From assembly GCA_034005525.1 (NCBI GenBank), contig JAVEUP010000011.1, positions 1 through 64,000 of the forward strand: a stretch of 64,000 nucleotides of DNA. Direction: 5' to 3'. A model generated the notes under the pieces. That model saw only the letters and a list, made by a program, of their open reading frames with translations, did no database searches and had not been told where the DNA came from. The translations under genes were made by a program, and so were the position numbers. Shown here piece after piece: positions 8,429-17,271 of this stretch; position 1 is the first letter of the stretch; each line of letters starts with the position of its first letter. This stretch comes from PWXP01 sp034005525. GTDB taxonomy: Bacteria; Planctomycetota; Planctomycetia; Pirellulales; Thermoguttaceae.

Positions 8429-11400
8429 ATGAACTGCAAGACAATCGCCTGCATAACGATGCTCTTGAGCCTCGCGGCCACAACCGCCCGCGGCGCGCTG
8501 GTCCTCTACGAAGGGTTCGACTACTCCGGCACCGGTGCGTTGACCGGCGCGGCGGGTGGAATCGGAATGTGGACCGGGGCATGGGTGGCCGACGGCACGT
8601 CGATGACCCTGACTGCATCGGGCCTCAGCCATGCCAGCCTGCCGTCGGCCGGCGTTGCCGTTGCCGACACGAGCGCAAGCGGAGCACGCGGCAGTTACCG
8701 CAGTTGGGACACCACCGGCTATGCCGATCACGGCAGTGAACTGTGGTTTTCGTTCCTGGCCGTAACGCTGACCGGCGGAGCGACAGGTGGGGCCGAGTTC
8801 CGGGTTCATCCGCTCGGCGGGACCGTCAACTCCCAAGGAAGCGGCGTTTACATGTGGGGCAACAACACCTTGTCGATTCGCATCGAAGGGAGTAATTTGC
8901 CGGACACCGACCGGATCGGGTTTCCCCGGGGACAGACGAACCTCGTCGTAGGGCGGATCAACTTCTCCGACGTGTCCGGGCAGGATTCCATGCGAGTTTG
9001 GGTCAACCCCGACCTCGGCGCGCCGCCCGACGACGCCGATGGCGTGGGATGGACCGGCAACTTCAATCACATATCGCAAGTGTACATGCGGGGTGGGAGC
9101 ACGTGGCTGGGCGAGTTCGACGAGTTCCGCATGGCCACCACTTTCCTCGACGCCGTCACAAACCCGCTCTCTTGGGCCCCGGCGGCCGGCGCCGGGGGTA
9201 GCGGCACGTGGGACGCGATGAGCGACTCCTGGGCGCTCCAATGGGACGGCTCCGGCACGAAGCAGGCGTGGCCTGCCGCGGGCACGAACAACGACGCGGC
9301 CTTCGGCGGCGCGGGAGGCGACGTCACGATCGCTGCGGGCGGCGTAACGGCGAACGATCTGCTGTTCATCGCCGGCGATTATACGCTCGGCGGCGGCAAG
9401 CTGACGCTGGTCGGCGAGGGGCCGGCCATTTTCGTCGCGCCGTCGGTCGAGGCAACGATCGATTCCGTCATCGGCGGGTCTCAGGGACTCACCAAGAGCG
9501 GCGCCGGCACACTCGTGCTTAGCGCTGCCAACGAACATTCCGGCGGCACGACCGTCCTGGGCGGCACGCTGAGGCTGGACGGCAACGACCGGCTGCCGGC
9601 CGGCGGCGCCCTGAACATTCGCGGCGGAACGCTGGATCTAGGCGGGAACAACCAAACGGCTGGCTCGCTGGCCGGCGCCGGCAACGTGAGCCTCGGAAAC
9701 GGCACCCTGAACGTCGGCGGCAATGGGGCGTCGACCACCTTCTCCGGCGACATCAGCGGGGCCGGCGGCAACCTGATCAAGGTCGGCTCGGGAACCCTTA
9801 CCCTCAGCGGAGACAACCAGCACGGCAACACGACCATTGACGAGGGCATCCTCGTGATCGCCTCCACCGCCGCATTGCCGGGCTGGAACCAAGACGATCG
9901 CTACACGGTCGCCGCAGGCGCAACCCTGGCCGTGGGCAACGGCGTTTCGCAGGCGGAGGTCAACGACATGCTCGGGACCAACGGGTTTCAGGCCGGTGCC
10001 CGCATAGGCTTCGATACGAGCGCCGGCAACCGCGAACACACCAGCGGCATCGGCGGCGACATTGGCCTTGTCAAGCTCGGTTCGAATACACTGACGCTCT
10101 CTGCCGCGACTGCATACACCGGTGGAACGACCGTGCTCGACGGCACGCTGCTGTTGGCCGGCGACGACCGGTTGCCAACCGGCGGAACCATAACCGCGGC
10201 CGGCGGCACGCTGGACCTGGGCGGCTTTTCGCAAACGACCAGCGGCGCCGTCACCTTCGCCGGCGGTACGGTGAGCAATGGAACGCTCGTGAATACGGGC
10301 ACCCACTACGACGGCCAAAGCGGCACTGTCTCGGCCAACCTCGACGGCGCCGTCGGTCTGACAAAGACCGGAAGCGGCACGCTCCTGCTGTCGGGCACCA
10401 ATACGTACACCGGCGGCACGGTTGTTTCCCAGGGTGTGCTTACCCTCGCCTCCGTCGCCGCGCTGCCCGGCGGTTACTCGGTTGCCGACGCCGCGACGCT
10501 CGCGCTGGCCAATAGCGTTCCTGACGCCGACTTCGCTACCATCCTCGCGGCGGGTGCTTTCGCGCCCGGCGGCCGCATCGGGTTCGATACCAGCGCAGGC
10601 GACCGGACGTATGCGGGCGCGTTGACAGGCAACCTGAACCTGGCCAAGGTCGGCGCCAACATCCTTACGCTCACCAACTCGCCCGAACATACCGGAACCA
10701 CGACGATCGCCGGCGGAATCCTTCGGTTCGACACCCGGGCCGACACCCATCTGGCCGGCGGCCTGGCCGGAGCGGGAACCCTGCAGAAGATCAACACGGG
10801 CACGCTGACTCTCTCTGGCCCCAATTCGCACACCGGAGGCATCGTAGTCGACAACGGCCAGATCATTGCCGACTTCACCGCGACCAACCCGCTCGGCTCC
10901 GGCACCGTGACCATGCGAGGCGGTGCGCTCACCTTCCGAAACGCCTCGGCGGCCTCGGTCGGAAGACTGGATAACGTCAACGAAACGCGCAACGAAATTC
11001 GCGTGGAGAACGGTGCGACGATCACGACCAGCCGGTTGCAGGGACAGGGTATCGCACCCTGGCTGATCGACCTGACCGGCGGCGGCACGTTCGTGGCCAC
11101 GGCCACCACCGGCATGGCGATGAGGGAGGGCGTGCTCATGGGTGGCGACCGGGCCAACGTATACGTGAAAGACGACAATGGAGTCGGTTTCGCCACCCTG
11201 AATAGCAGCACGCGCGTGATTAGCCGCTATACCGGCGCCACGCAACTCGATGAAACCAACTCCGGAAATACGTCGAACTTCTTTTCCAATTCCAGTATTA
11301 CCCGCACGGCCGACCTGGATTTCCAGACCCTGGCCATCGATACCTCGGCGGGCCCGGTCACCCTTGCCATGGGCGACAATACAATCGGCAGTACCAGCCG

Positions 11401-12640
11401 TGGATTGGGCATCCTGTTCACCGGCGATCACGACGCGGTGATTTCGAGCACCCGCAACTTCGACGGCTGGGCCGTCTTCACCGCCAACTACAGTTCCGGC
11501 ACGGCCACCATCGACATGGGGCTCGATGACATCGCCATTGTGAGCACCGGTCCCGGCCTCGTGGTGGCAACGACCGACGTCGGCTTGCGGCAGCTTCTGC
11601 TGGCCGACGGCGTGGTGCGGCTGACCGGCGAGTGGGACCTGGCCATGTCGAGCGGCTCGCGTCTTTGGGGCGGGTCCATCGTGGAAGTCGGTGCCAATAT
11701 GTTCGCTGCCGACGACGGTATCGACTTCGGCCTCGATCTGGGAGGTGGCAACGGGCAGATCGCCCTTCGCGGCAGCGCCGGGTTCAGCGCCCACGGGCAG
11801 GCGCGGGTGGTGAGTCTTGGCGGAGCTACGCCGACGCCGTTGACCTGGGGCACGACGAACTTCTTGAGATCCGGCAATGGCGACAACTCCTACGCCTTGC
11901 GGTTCGGCTCTCCCTGGTCCGACGCAACGCTCGTATTCGCCAATCCCATCGACCTCAACGGCCGCGAGCGGGTGATTGACGTGGCCGATGGCGTCTACAG
12001 CGACAACGTCGACGCGCGGCTCACCGGCATCATTTCCGGAGCTGGGCCCCTGGCAAGCCTGGTCAAGACCGGCGCCGGCACGCTGGCGCTGGATGCCGAC
12101 AATACCTACGAAGGCCGTACCACCATCCTGGACGGAACCCTGCTGGTCAACGGCAGCCTGTCGGGCATCTCGGGCGTTACGGTCCACGCCGGGGCGACCC
12201 TGGGCGGCTCCGGAACGATTGCCGGTACCAACACGATTCTCCATGGCGGATTCCTCGCGCCGGGCGAGAGTGTCGGTACGCTTACGTTCCTTGATGATCT
12301 CGACATTTCGGGCGTTGGCCCCGGCGCGCTCCGGTTCGAGCTGGGCGGCCTGGACCATTACGACCAGATCGTGGTCGGCGGCACCTTGACCATCGACGAG
12401 TTGGCCTGGGATCACTTCGCCTTTACTCCGCTCGATGGTTTCGGAGTAGGCGTTTACACGCTCTTCGATGGGACGATCGAAGGCGGTCTTGGCGCCAACA
12501 TCTATGGCACCATCGGCGGGTTCCAGGCGTACCTGGAATTGGGCAGCTTGCAACTTGTGGTCATTCCCGAACCGGGCGCCTGGCTGCTGCTGGCCATGGG
12601 TGGGCTGGTGCTGCTGATGGTCCGCCGGCGCCGGCGATAG
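8429..12640 (+). CDS. giant jelly-roll + autotransporter-type beta-repeat PEP-CTERM protein
   Basis: 1403 residues, ATG with GAGAGGAG upstream. The signal peptide ends Ala-Arg-Gly before Ala-Leu-Val-Leu-Tyr-Glu-Gly-Phe-Asp-Tyr. Residues 23-235 form a jelly-roll-like domain shared with the 19652 gene. Residues about 270-1330 are PATR-type repeats (recurring L-x-K-x-G-x-G-T-L-x-L-S-G), ending in the conserved Leu-Val-Asn-Gly-Ser-Leu-Ser-Gly and Ala-Thr-Leu-Gly-Gly-Ser-Gly blocks also found in the 834 protein. The last 27 residues are V-V-I-P-E-P-G, a helix and R-R-R-R-R (PEP-CTERM). It lies 58 bases after the 6799 gene on the same strand, probably cotranscribed. No catalytic residues are recognised. 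Confidence 0.87.
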   Translation: MNCKTIACITMLLSLAATTARGALVLYEGFDYSGTGALTGAAGGIGMWTGAWVADGTSMTLTASGLSHASLPSAGVAVADTSASGARGSYRSWDTTGYADHGSELWFSFLAVTLTGGATGGAEFRVHPLGGTVNSQGSGVYMWGNNTLSIRIEGSNLPDTDRIGFPRGQTNLVVGRINFSDVSGQDSMRVWVNPDLGAPPDDADGVGWTGNFNHISQVYMRGGSTWLGEFDEFRMATTFLDAVTNPLSWAPAAGAGGSGTWDAMSDSWALQWDGSGTKQAWPAAGTNNDAAFGGAGGDVTIAAGGVTANDLLFIAGDYTLGGGKLTLVGEGPAIFVAPSVEATIDSVIGGSQGLTKSGAGTLVLSAANEHSGGTTVLGGTLRLDGNDRLPAGGALNIRGGTLDLGGNNQTAGSLAGAGNVSLGNGTLNVGGNGASTTFSGDISGAGGNLIKVGSGTLTLSGDNQHGNTTIDEGILVIASTAALPGWNQDDRYTVAAGATLAVGNGVSQAEVNDMLGTNGFQAGARIGFDTSAGNREHTSGIGGDIGLVKLGSNTLTLSAATAYTGGTTVLDGTLLLAGDDRLPTGGTITAAGGTLDLGGFSQTTSGAVTFAGGTVSNGTLVNTGTHYDGQSGTVSANLDGAVGLTKTGSGTLLLSGTNTYTGGTVVSQGVLTLASVAALPGGYSVADAATLALANSVPDADFATILAAGAFAPGGRIGFDTSAGDRTYAGALTGNLNLAKVGANILTLTNSPEHTGTTTIAGGILRFDTRADTHLAGGLAGAGTLQKINTGTLTLSGPNSHTGGIVVDNGQIIADFTATNPLGSGTVTMRGGALTFRNASAASVGRLDNVNETRNEIRVENGATITTSRLQGQGIAPWLIDLTGGGTFVATATTGMAMREGVLMGGDRANVYVKDDNGVGFATLNSSTRVISRYTGATQLDETNSGNTSNFFSNSSITRTADLDFQTLAIDTSAGPVTLAMGDNTIGSTSRGLGILFTGDHDAVISSTRNFDGWAVFTANYSSGTATIDMGLDDIAIVSTGPGLVVATTDVGLRQLLLADGVVRLTGEWDLAMSSGSRLWGGSIVEVGANMFAADDGIDFGLDLGGGNGQIALRGSAGFSAHGQARVVSLGGATPTPLTWGTTNFLRSGNGDNSYALRFGSPWSDATLVFANPIDLNGRERVIDVADGVYSDNVDARLTGIISGAGPLASLVKTGAGTLALDADNTYEGRTTILDGTLLVNGSLSGISGVTVHAGATLGGSGTIAGTNTILHGGFLAPGESVGTLTFLDDLDISGVGPGALRFELGGLDHYDQIVVGGTLTIDELAWDHFAFTPLDGFGVGVYTLFDGTIEGGLGANIYGTIGGFQAYLELGSLQLVVIPEPGAWLLLAMGGLVLLMVRRRRR

Positions 12641-12814
12641 AGTTCAAGAACAGGCCGCTGCCAGATCCCCGACTGCCGACCAGCCGAGAAGAACGGATGC
12701 CCTGGGGCCGGCCGGCAGTTGACAAACGTCGTGCCACCACAATCGACCCGCCCGACAACGATGACGCTTGGAGTCGTCGAGTCCCGCCACCGTCACCTGA
12801 AAGAACCTTGCGCC

Positions 12815-14056
12815 ATGTGCACTGCCCGCAAACTCATGTCACTCGTCGCCTTGTGCTTGGTATGTCCCGCTGCTTTGGGCGAAGGACAAGATAACCTGCC
12901 GGAAAAGAGCAGAATTCACGTCACCCATCGCGAGGTGCTCGGCGAGGGTCTATACGGCAAGGTGCAGGTCCACCACGACACGCTCCACTTCTACTTCGTC
13001 GAGAACATGCGCCACGGGGCCGGGCAGGGTGAGGACTTCACCCTCTGGCGCCGCGGGCCGGACGAAACCCGGTGGCGGGAGCGGCCGCTTTTCCGGGAGC
13101 ATCATCCCGGAATGGTATCGATGCTGCCCATGGAAGACGGCCGGCTGCTGTTCCTGTACGTCGACCGAAAGGACGAACGCAGCCGGTCGGTCCACCTGGT
13201 GCGGGTCGGCGATGATGAAGCAACGTCGCTGTTCACTTTCGCCGACAACCGGGGCGTGCTCAACCCTGCGATGGACATGCTTCCCGGCGGGACATTGCAC
13301 GTACTCATACCCGACCGTACCGGGCGCAGCGTCCGGCGTTTCCTGGTCGATCCGCTCAGAGGCGATCAGCGCCGGCTTCCGGACATCGAAACCCCCAGAT
13401 CGGGCGCGAGGATTTACGGCCGCCTGTTGGAAGAAGGCCGTTTGATCGTGCCCCTGGCCGTCGTTCACGAACTGCTCCTGCTGGTGATCGACCTCGACGA
13501 CCACAGCGTCGAAATGCACAGTCTGGACCGGTTCACCTCCAAGAGCGGCGAGCCGCCGCGGAACATGGCCATCTACCGCCTCGACGAGCCCGACCTGTAC
13601 GTGCTGGTCTACCTGCGGCCCGCCGAGTTCTCCGACCGGGGCGGGCGCGAGGGGCCGCCCACCGGGCTGGTGGGCGAGGTGGTGCTCAGGACCGTCGATC
13701 CCGATTCGCTCGAAAGCGCCGGCAGCACGGTCATCGCGGGTTTTAGCCCCGAGCGGGCCTCGACCCACAACATTGCCGCTGCCCAGGTCGGCCCGCGGGA
13801 CGTGCTGCTGGCCTTCACCACGGTCGACCGCATCCACGTGCGCCACCTTACCGGGAGGTACGAGAATTACACGGGCGCGGCGCTCGCGCGCTGGCGGTTC
13901 GGCCCGGACGGCACGGCGACGCGCGTGGCGGAAGTGGAAATCGAACCTTTCTATTCTGCAAACATGACGTTAAGCGGCGACGGGCAGGCGCTGTTCAGTT
14001 ACAACAAGGCCCGGCCCGGTTCCGAGAGGGTGATCCGTTGGATTGTTGCGGAATGA
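12815..14056 (+). CDS. secreted beta-propeller-like (sialidase/BNR-type) protein
   Basis: 413 residues from the ATG at 12815, which gives a signal peptide (Leu/Val/Cys-rich, cut near Ala-Leu-Gly-Glu-Gly). Upstream in-frame starts add a non-signal leader. The body has repeated strands with Trp/Phe plus Asp/Gly turns (for example Leu-Trp-Arg-Arg-Gly-Pro-Asp-Glu-Thr-Arg-Trp and Asp-Gly-Arg-Leu-Leu-Phe-Leu-Tyr), the look of a sialidase-like or exo-glycosidase beta-propeller. No full Asp-box series is visible, so the family is uncertain. There is no PEP-CTERM tail. It sits among glycan-related surface genes, suggesting a role in polysaccharide handling, by inference only. Confidence 0.6.
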   Translation: MCTARKLMSLVALCLVCPAALGEGQDNLPEKSRIHVTHREVLGEGLYGKVQVHHDTLHFYFVENMRHGAGQGEDFTLWRRGPDETRWRERPLFREHHPGMVSMLPMEDGRLLFLYVDRKDERSRSVHLVRVGDDEATSLFTFADNRGVLNPAMDMLPGGTLHVLIPDRTGRSVRRFLVDPLRGDQRRLPDIETPRSGARIYGRLLEEGRLIVPLAVVHELLLLVIDLDDHSVEMHSLDRFTSKSGEPPRNMAIYRLDEPDLYVLVYLRPAEFSDRGGREGPPTGLVGEVVLRTVDPDSLESAGSTVIAGFSPERASTHNIAAAQVGPRDVLLAFTTVDRIHVRHLTGRYENYTGAALARWRFGPDGTATRVAEVEIEPFYSANMTLSGDGQALFSYNKARPGSERVIRWIVAE

Positions 14057-14179
14057 ACGATGGAGCTTGTTCCAGATGGGCGCCGAACAGGTGTTTGTCG
14101 AGGAGCGGGTGTTCGGCACCGTGGGGGACGGCATGGCCTGCCGCTCCATGATTGGTGCTTGCGTAGCGAATGACCTGGC

Positions 14180-14203
14180 CCGCCGTCCGAAATCGGCGGT
14201 TTT
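14180..14203 (+). terminator. possible terminator hairpin
   Basis: CCGCCG - 8-base loop - CGGCGG followed by TTTT, about 125 bases after the stop of the propeller gene. Confidence 0.4.
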
Positions 14204-14254
14204 GCGGCCTCCCGCTGGTCGACCTCGGTTCATTCGCCCCGCAAAGTCAATGGC

Positions 14255-14656
14255 TCATGCGAGAATCTCGACGTCGAGGTCTGGAAAGCTGCTCAACCGG
14301 ACGTCGTTCGTCAAGAACACATGGCAGCCGCTCTCGACGGCTGCCGCCAAGTGCAACGCATCGATTGTCTTATAGCCCGTTTCGGCCCGAATCTGCGCCG
14401 CACGGTCGCAGACAACCGCGGTGAGAGACGTAGTCTGCACATCGGGATGCGCAAAGAACCCATCGAAGCGCGCCAGCCGCACGTTGTCGCGTTTGCGTAT
14501 CGGATCCACTCGACATTCCAAACGCACCAGATCGCTCACTACGATCGTATCGGCGGCCACTTTCAGTTCGGCCAGACGTCTTGCCGCCCTCGCCTGGAGA
14601 TTCCCGACGTGATCCAGGTAGTAAATGATCATGACGCTGTCGAGATACACCTTCAT
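14255..14656 (-). CDS. PIN-domain toxin (VapC-like ribonuclease)
   Basis: 133 residues. It begins Met-Lys-Val-Tyr-Leu-Asp and carries the four PIN acidic positions: Asp6, Glu47 (Leu-Glu-Cys), Asp99 (Thr-Ile-Asp-Ala-Leu-His-Leu-Ala) and Asp118 (Thr-Asn-Asp-Val-Arg). Length and motif spacing fit VapC-type Mg-dependent RNases of type II toxin-antitoxin systems. Its ATG overlaps the stop of the upstream gene (ATGA), the usual antitoxin-toxin coupling. RNA target unknown. Confidence 0.85.
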   Translation of the reverse strand: MKVYLDSVMIIYYLDHVGNLQARAARRLAELKVAADTIVVSDLVRLECRVDPIRKRDNVRLARFDGFFAHPDVQTTSLTAVVCDRAAQIRAETGYKTIDALHLAAAVESGCHVFLTNDVRLSSFPDLDVEILA

Positions 14657-14961
14657 CAGTTGGGTTCCCCTTCCGGGGCCTGGCCTATTGGCCGGTAAAT
14701 CTCGTCCAGCCGATCATCACCACGGCGAAGGTCCTCGCGCTCTTCCTCAATTTCTTCCGCTGTGCGAAACGGTCCGCCGGCTGCTTCGGCTTCCCTGCGC
14801 ACCCGCTGCAAATACTCCCACCAGCCTTCGCCACACGGCGATGGCGGCGACAGCGGGCGGAGAACAACCTCAACCCGCCCCGGCGGGACAGTCGGCTGAT
14901 GGTCCAATTTCAGCGTACCGTCCAGTCTCAACGTCCCCTGCAATGTTTGCACGGCATTCAT
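14656..14961 (-). CDS. putative antitoxin partner of the PIN toxin
   Basis: 101 residues from the ATG at 14961 (GAGGG just upstream); an in-frame ATG at 15021 is possible but less likely. The N-terminal part (Leu-Arg-Leu-Asp-Gly-Thr-Leu-Lys-Leu-Asp) looks like a small beta-type DNA-binding/dimer segment, and the C-terminal half is highly charged and acidic (Glu-Glu-Ile-Glu-Glu-Glu-Arg-Glu-Asp), as in flexible toxin-neutralising tails. I assign antitoxin from position and the 4-base coupling with the PIN gene, not from a recognised DNA-binding family. Autoregulation of the pair would be usual. Confidence 0.65.
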   Translation of the reverse strand: MNAVQTLQGTLRLDGTLKLDHQPTVPPGRVEVVLRPLSPPSPCGEGWWEYLQRVRREAEAAGGPFRTAEEIEEEREDLRRGDDRLDEIYRPIGQAPEGEPN

Positions 14962-15309
14962 AGGTCCCTCGCTCATAAAGACAACCGGGGCGCTTTCGTT
15001 TATTCTATCCGACTCTTCCATGACTAGGTAGTGATAGGCTTTGCTTCAAGGACGGCACACGGCATGTGCCTACTACCATTATGGCGGCGCGCGGCGGAAA
15101 GCGGAAGAGCCTCTTGGTCGGCCCAGGATACAGAAGAAAGAAGGGCGACGGGCACGCATATTGACGAAGCTGGGAGATTCTGGCAAGATTGCGGCCATGC
15201 CTCGAACTGCGTGGAGCGGAATACGTTGCTCGCCGGACTCGAGCAGGGAGCCGTCCCTGGGCGATTGGCGGTTGCGAGAACGATCCGAACAACATGAAAG
15301 GGAGTGCTC
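14962..15309. other. intergenic region with a small palindromic repeat
   Basis: 348 bases without a convincing gene. GGCACACGGCATGTGCC at about 15052-15068, followed by TACTAC, is palindromic and has a relative near 36112. Ribosome site AAAGGGA at 15297-15303 serves the beta-helix gene. Small open frames here have no recognisable features. Confidence 0.5.
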
Positions 15310-16878
15310 ATGACGCAGAACACCCATTCGACTCTACCCCAGCCCGGCCGGCGGCAATTGCTGCTGGGGGGCTCCGTGGCGGCGCTGGCTGCGGCGGCGG
15401 GGGCGACCGTGCGTTCGGCGCTGGCCGGCGAAGCCGCGGAGACGCCGGCACCGCCGCTGGCCGTCGACGTGCGGCAGTTTGGGGCAGTAGGCGACGGCAA
15501 CCACGATGATAGCGATGCGCTGGCACGGGCCATCGAGCATGCCGGCGAGCATCGGCTTCCTTGCGTCACGCTGCCTGCCGGCACGTTCGTCGTGTCGCGC
15601 ACATTGCGGCTGCCGTCGAACCTGACACTGGCCGGAGCCGGCTCGGGGCTCACTACGCTGCTGGCCGCCGAGGGTACGCAATTCGATCTGTTCCGCCCCG
15701 ACCCGCGAACCCCGGACATCCGCCAGCGGAGGACCCTGCTCACCACCGGCAGCGCCGGCAGCGCCGGGGAACAATGCACCAGCAATCTCGCCATCCGCGG
15801 CCTGACGGTCGACTGGAACCATGCGCCAACCGGGGGTTTCGGCAGCGCGTGCATTTTAGTGGACAGCGCCGAGCACGTGCTCCTGCACGACGTCGCCTTC
15901 CAGCGGGCCATGCCGGCCGATCATCCGCGCTCGATCGACGAGATGAAGGGCTCGGCGTTCCGTTGCGAGTGCATCCTGTTCTCCAACACGCGACACGCGC
16001 TGATGGACTTCTGCTACCTGGTCGATTCGGGCTACCGGCCGCTTTCGGCGGCCTACGGTTCGCTGGACATCACGTTCCAGAACAGTGTCGTCCGGGCCGT
16101 CTCGCCCGTGTGGCGGCACGCGTTCGCTGAGAACCACGGCGACGGCCTGCCCCGCGATGAGCATTTCGTACGCAGCCAACTCAAACTGCTCAACAGCACG
16201 TTCATTCTGGAAGGCGGGACGGCCCAGGACGGCATCTGTTCCCACACGGGTACGATCCACGTGGAGAACTGCGACTTCCACATCCGCGGCGGCACGCGCC
16301 ACTTCGGCTGGGTGCTCAAACCGTTCGACGCTTCGCAGCAATGCGTCTACCTCAACAACCGCTTCTACTGCGATCATGCCCACGGCAACACATTCGGCAT
16401 CTTCGGCACCATCGGCAGGGCGACCAACCGCGACCTGAACTTTTCGGGCAACATGGTGCAGGTGTCGTTCGGGCAGGAGCCGGAGGGCGATAATGGGCGG
16501 CACACGTCATTTGCGGCTCCGGGCGGCCGGGGGCTCATCGACTGCGGGGTGGCCGAGCAGCGATTGACCGTGTGCGACAATCACATTCAAGCCCGATTCG
16601 CCGGACCCGCACTCGCGGCCGTCATCCGCGTGGCGGGCGCCCGCCAGTTTCGCGTGGCCGGCAACCAGATCGACGTGGAGGCCGCCGCCGCGCGGCCCGA
16701 CGGCATCGTGCTGGCCGATTCTCAAACCGGCCTGGCCGCGGGGAACGTCATCAGCGGCGAGTGCCGCGCCGGTGTCCGGCGCAGTGGCGCCTTGGAGAAC
16801 GTGGAAACGGTCAGTAACGTGGCCGACGCAAGCGTCGAGACGGCGCTGTTGGAGGACGACGAGCAGTCGCCAAGTTGA
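15310..16878 (+). CDS. exported right-handed beta-helix (pectate-lyase-like) protein
   Basis: 522 residues from the ATG at 15310; an in-frame GTG at 15304 overlaps the ribosome site and is not used. The N-terminus has Arg14-Arg15-Gln-Leu-Leu-Leu-Gly-Gly and an Ala-rich helix, a Tat-type signal. The mature part opens Val-Arg-Gln-Phe-Gly-Ala-Val-Gly-Asp-Gly-Asn-His-Asp-Asp, the hallmark of the Pectate_lyase_3 / GH28-like N-terminal rung. Parallel beta-helix repeats follow, with Asn/Gly turns (Leu-Asn-Asn-Arg-Phe-Tyr, Ala-Gly-Asn-Val-Ile-Ser-Gly). Substrate unknown; polysaccharide depolymerisation or binding is inferred from fold and neighbourhood. Confidence 0.8.
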   Translation: MTQNTHSTLPQPGRRQLLLGGSVAALAAAAGATVRSALAGEAAETPAPPLAVDVRQFGAVGDGNHDDSDALARAIEHAGEHRLPCVTLPAGTFVVSRTLRLPSNLTLAGAGSGLTTLLAAEGTQFDLFRPDPRTPDIRQRRTLLTTGSAGSAGEQCTSNLAIRGLTVDWNHAPTGGFGSACILVDSAEHVLLHDVAFQRAMPADHPRSIDEMKGSAFRCECILFSNTRHALMDFCYLVDSGYRPLSAAYGSLDITFQNSVVRAVSPVWRHAFAENHGDGLPRDEHFVRSQLKLLNSTFILEGGTAQDGICSHTGTIHVENCDFHIRGGTRHFGWVLKPFDASQQCVYLNNRFYCDHAHGNTFGIFGTIGRATNRDLNFSGNMVQVSFGQEPEGDNGRHTSFAAPGGRGLIDCGVAEQRLTVCDNHIQARFAGPALAAVIRVAGARQFRVAGNQIDVEAAAARPDGIVLADSQTGLAAGNVISGECRAGVRRSGALENVETVSNVADASVETALLEDDEQSPS

Positions 16879-17271
16879 CGGCCGCGCGATAGGCAGCCGC
16901 GATTTCTCGATCCTTGTTGCCCACCGGATCGCGCCGGGACTGGTTCTTGCTTCTAATGGGGCCATTGCTGACGGCCAACAAGGTTATCGCCTGCACAAAA
17001 CGATTGGCGCATGGACGTTTTAGCCGCGGGGGTTCAGAAACTTGTTGCTGTAGGAGGCTGTCCTGCATACACTCAATATTGTGCTTGTGACGATGGCAAC
17101 CCCGTTCTTGCGGCTTCAGCGGCGGGCCGATTGGGCAGTCCGCCCTCGATGCTGCCACAAACGGGGACAGTCCCATCGAAACGGCTCCAAGTTACCGACC
17201 GTTCGCAGATGAGACTTTCGGGATGCTTCCGAGGCCCGAACGGAGATGCTTTGGTTAAGAGGAGAGTCCTT
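16879..17271. other. intergenic region, no gene seen
   Basis: 393 bases. An open frame runs in from 17011 into the next gene, but its codons before 17272 do not encode a signal peptide or known domain. Apart from the AGAGGAGAG ribosome site at about 17258-17266 I see no repeat, hairpin or promoter I can defend. Confidence 0.5.

Noticed and set aside
9638..12553. Very long minus-strand open frame opposite the 8429 gene
   Set aside because: Shadow of the high-G+C codon pattern of the plus-strand gene, which has the signal peptide, repeats and PEP-CTERM tail. No domain on the minus strand.
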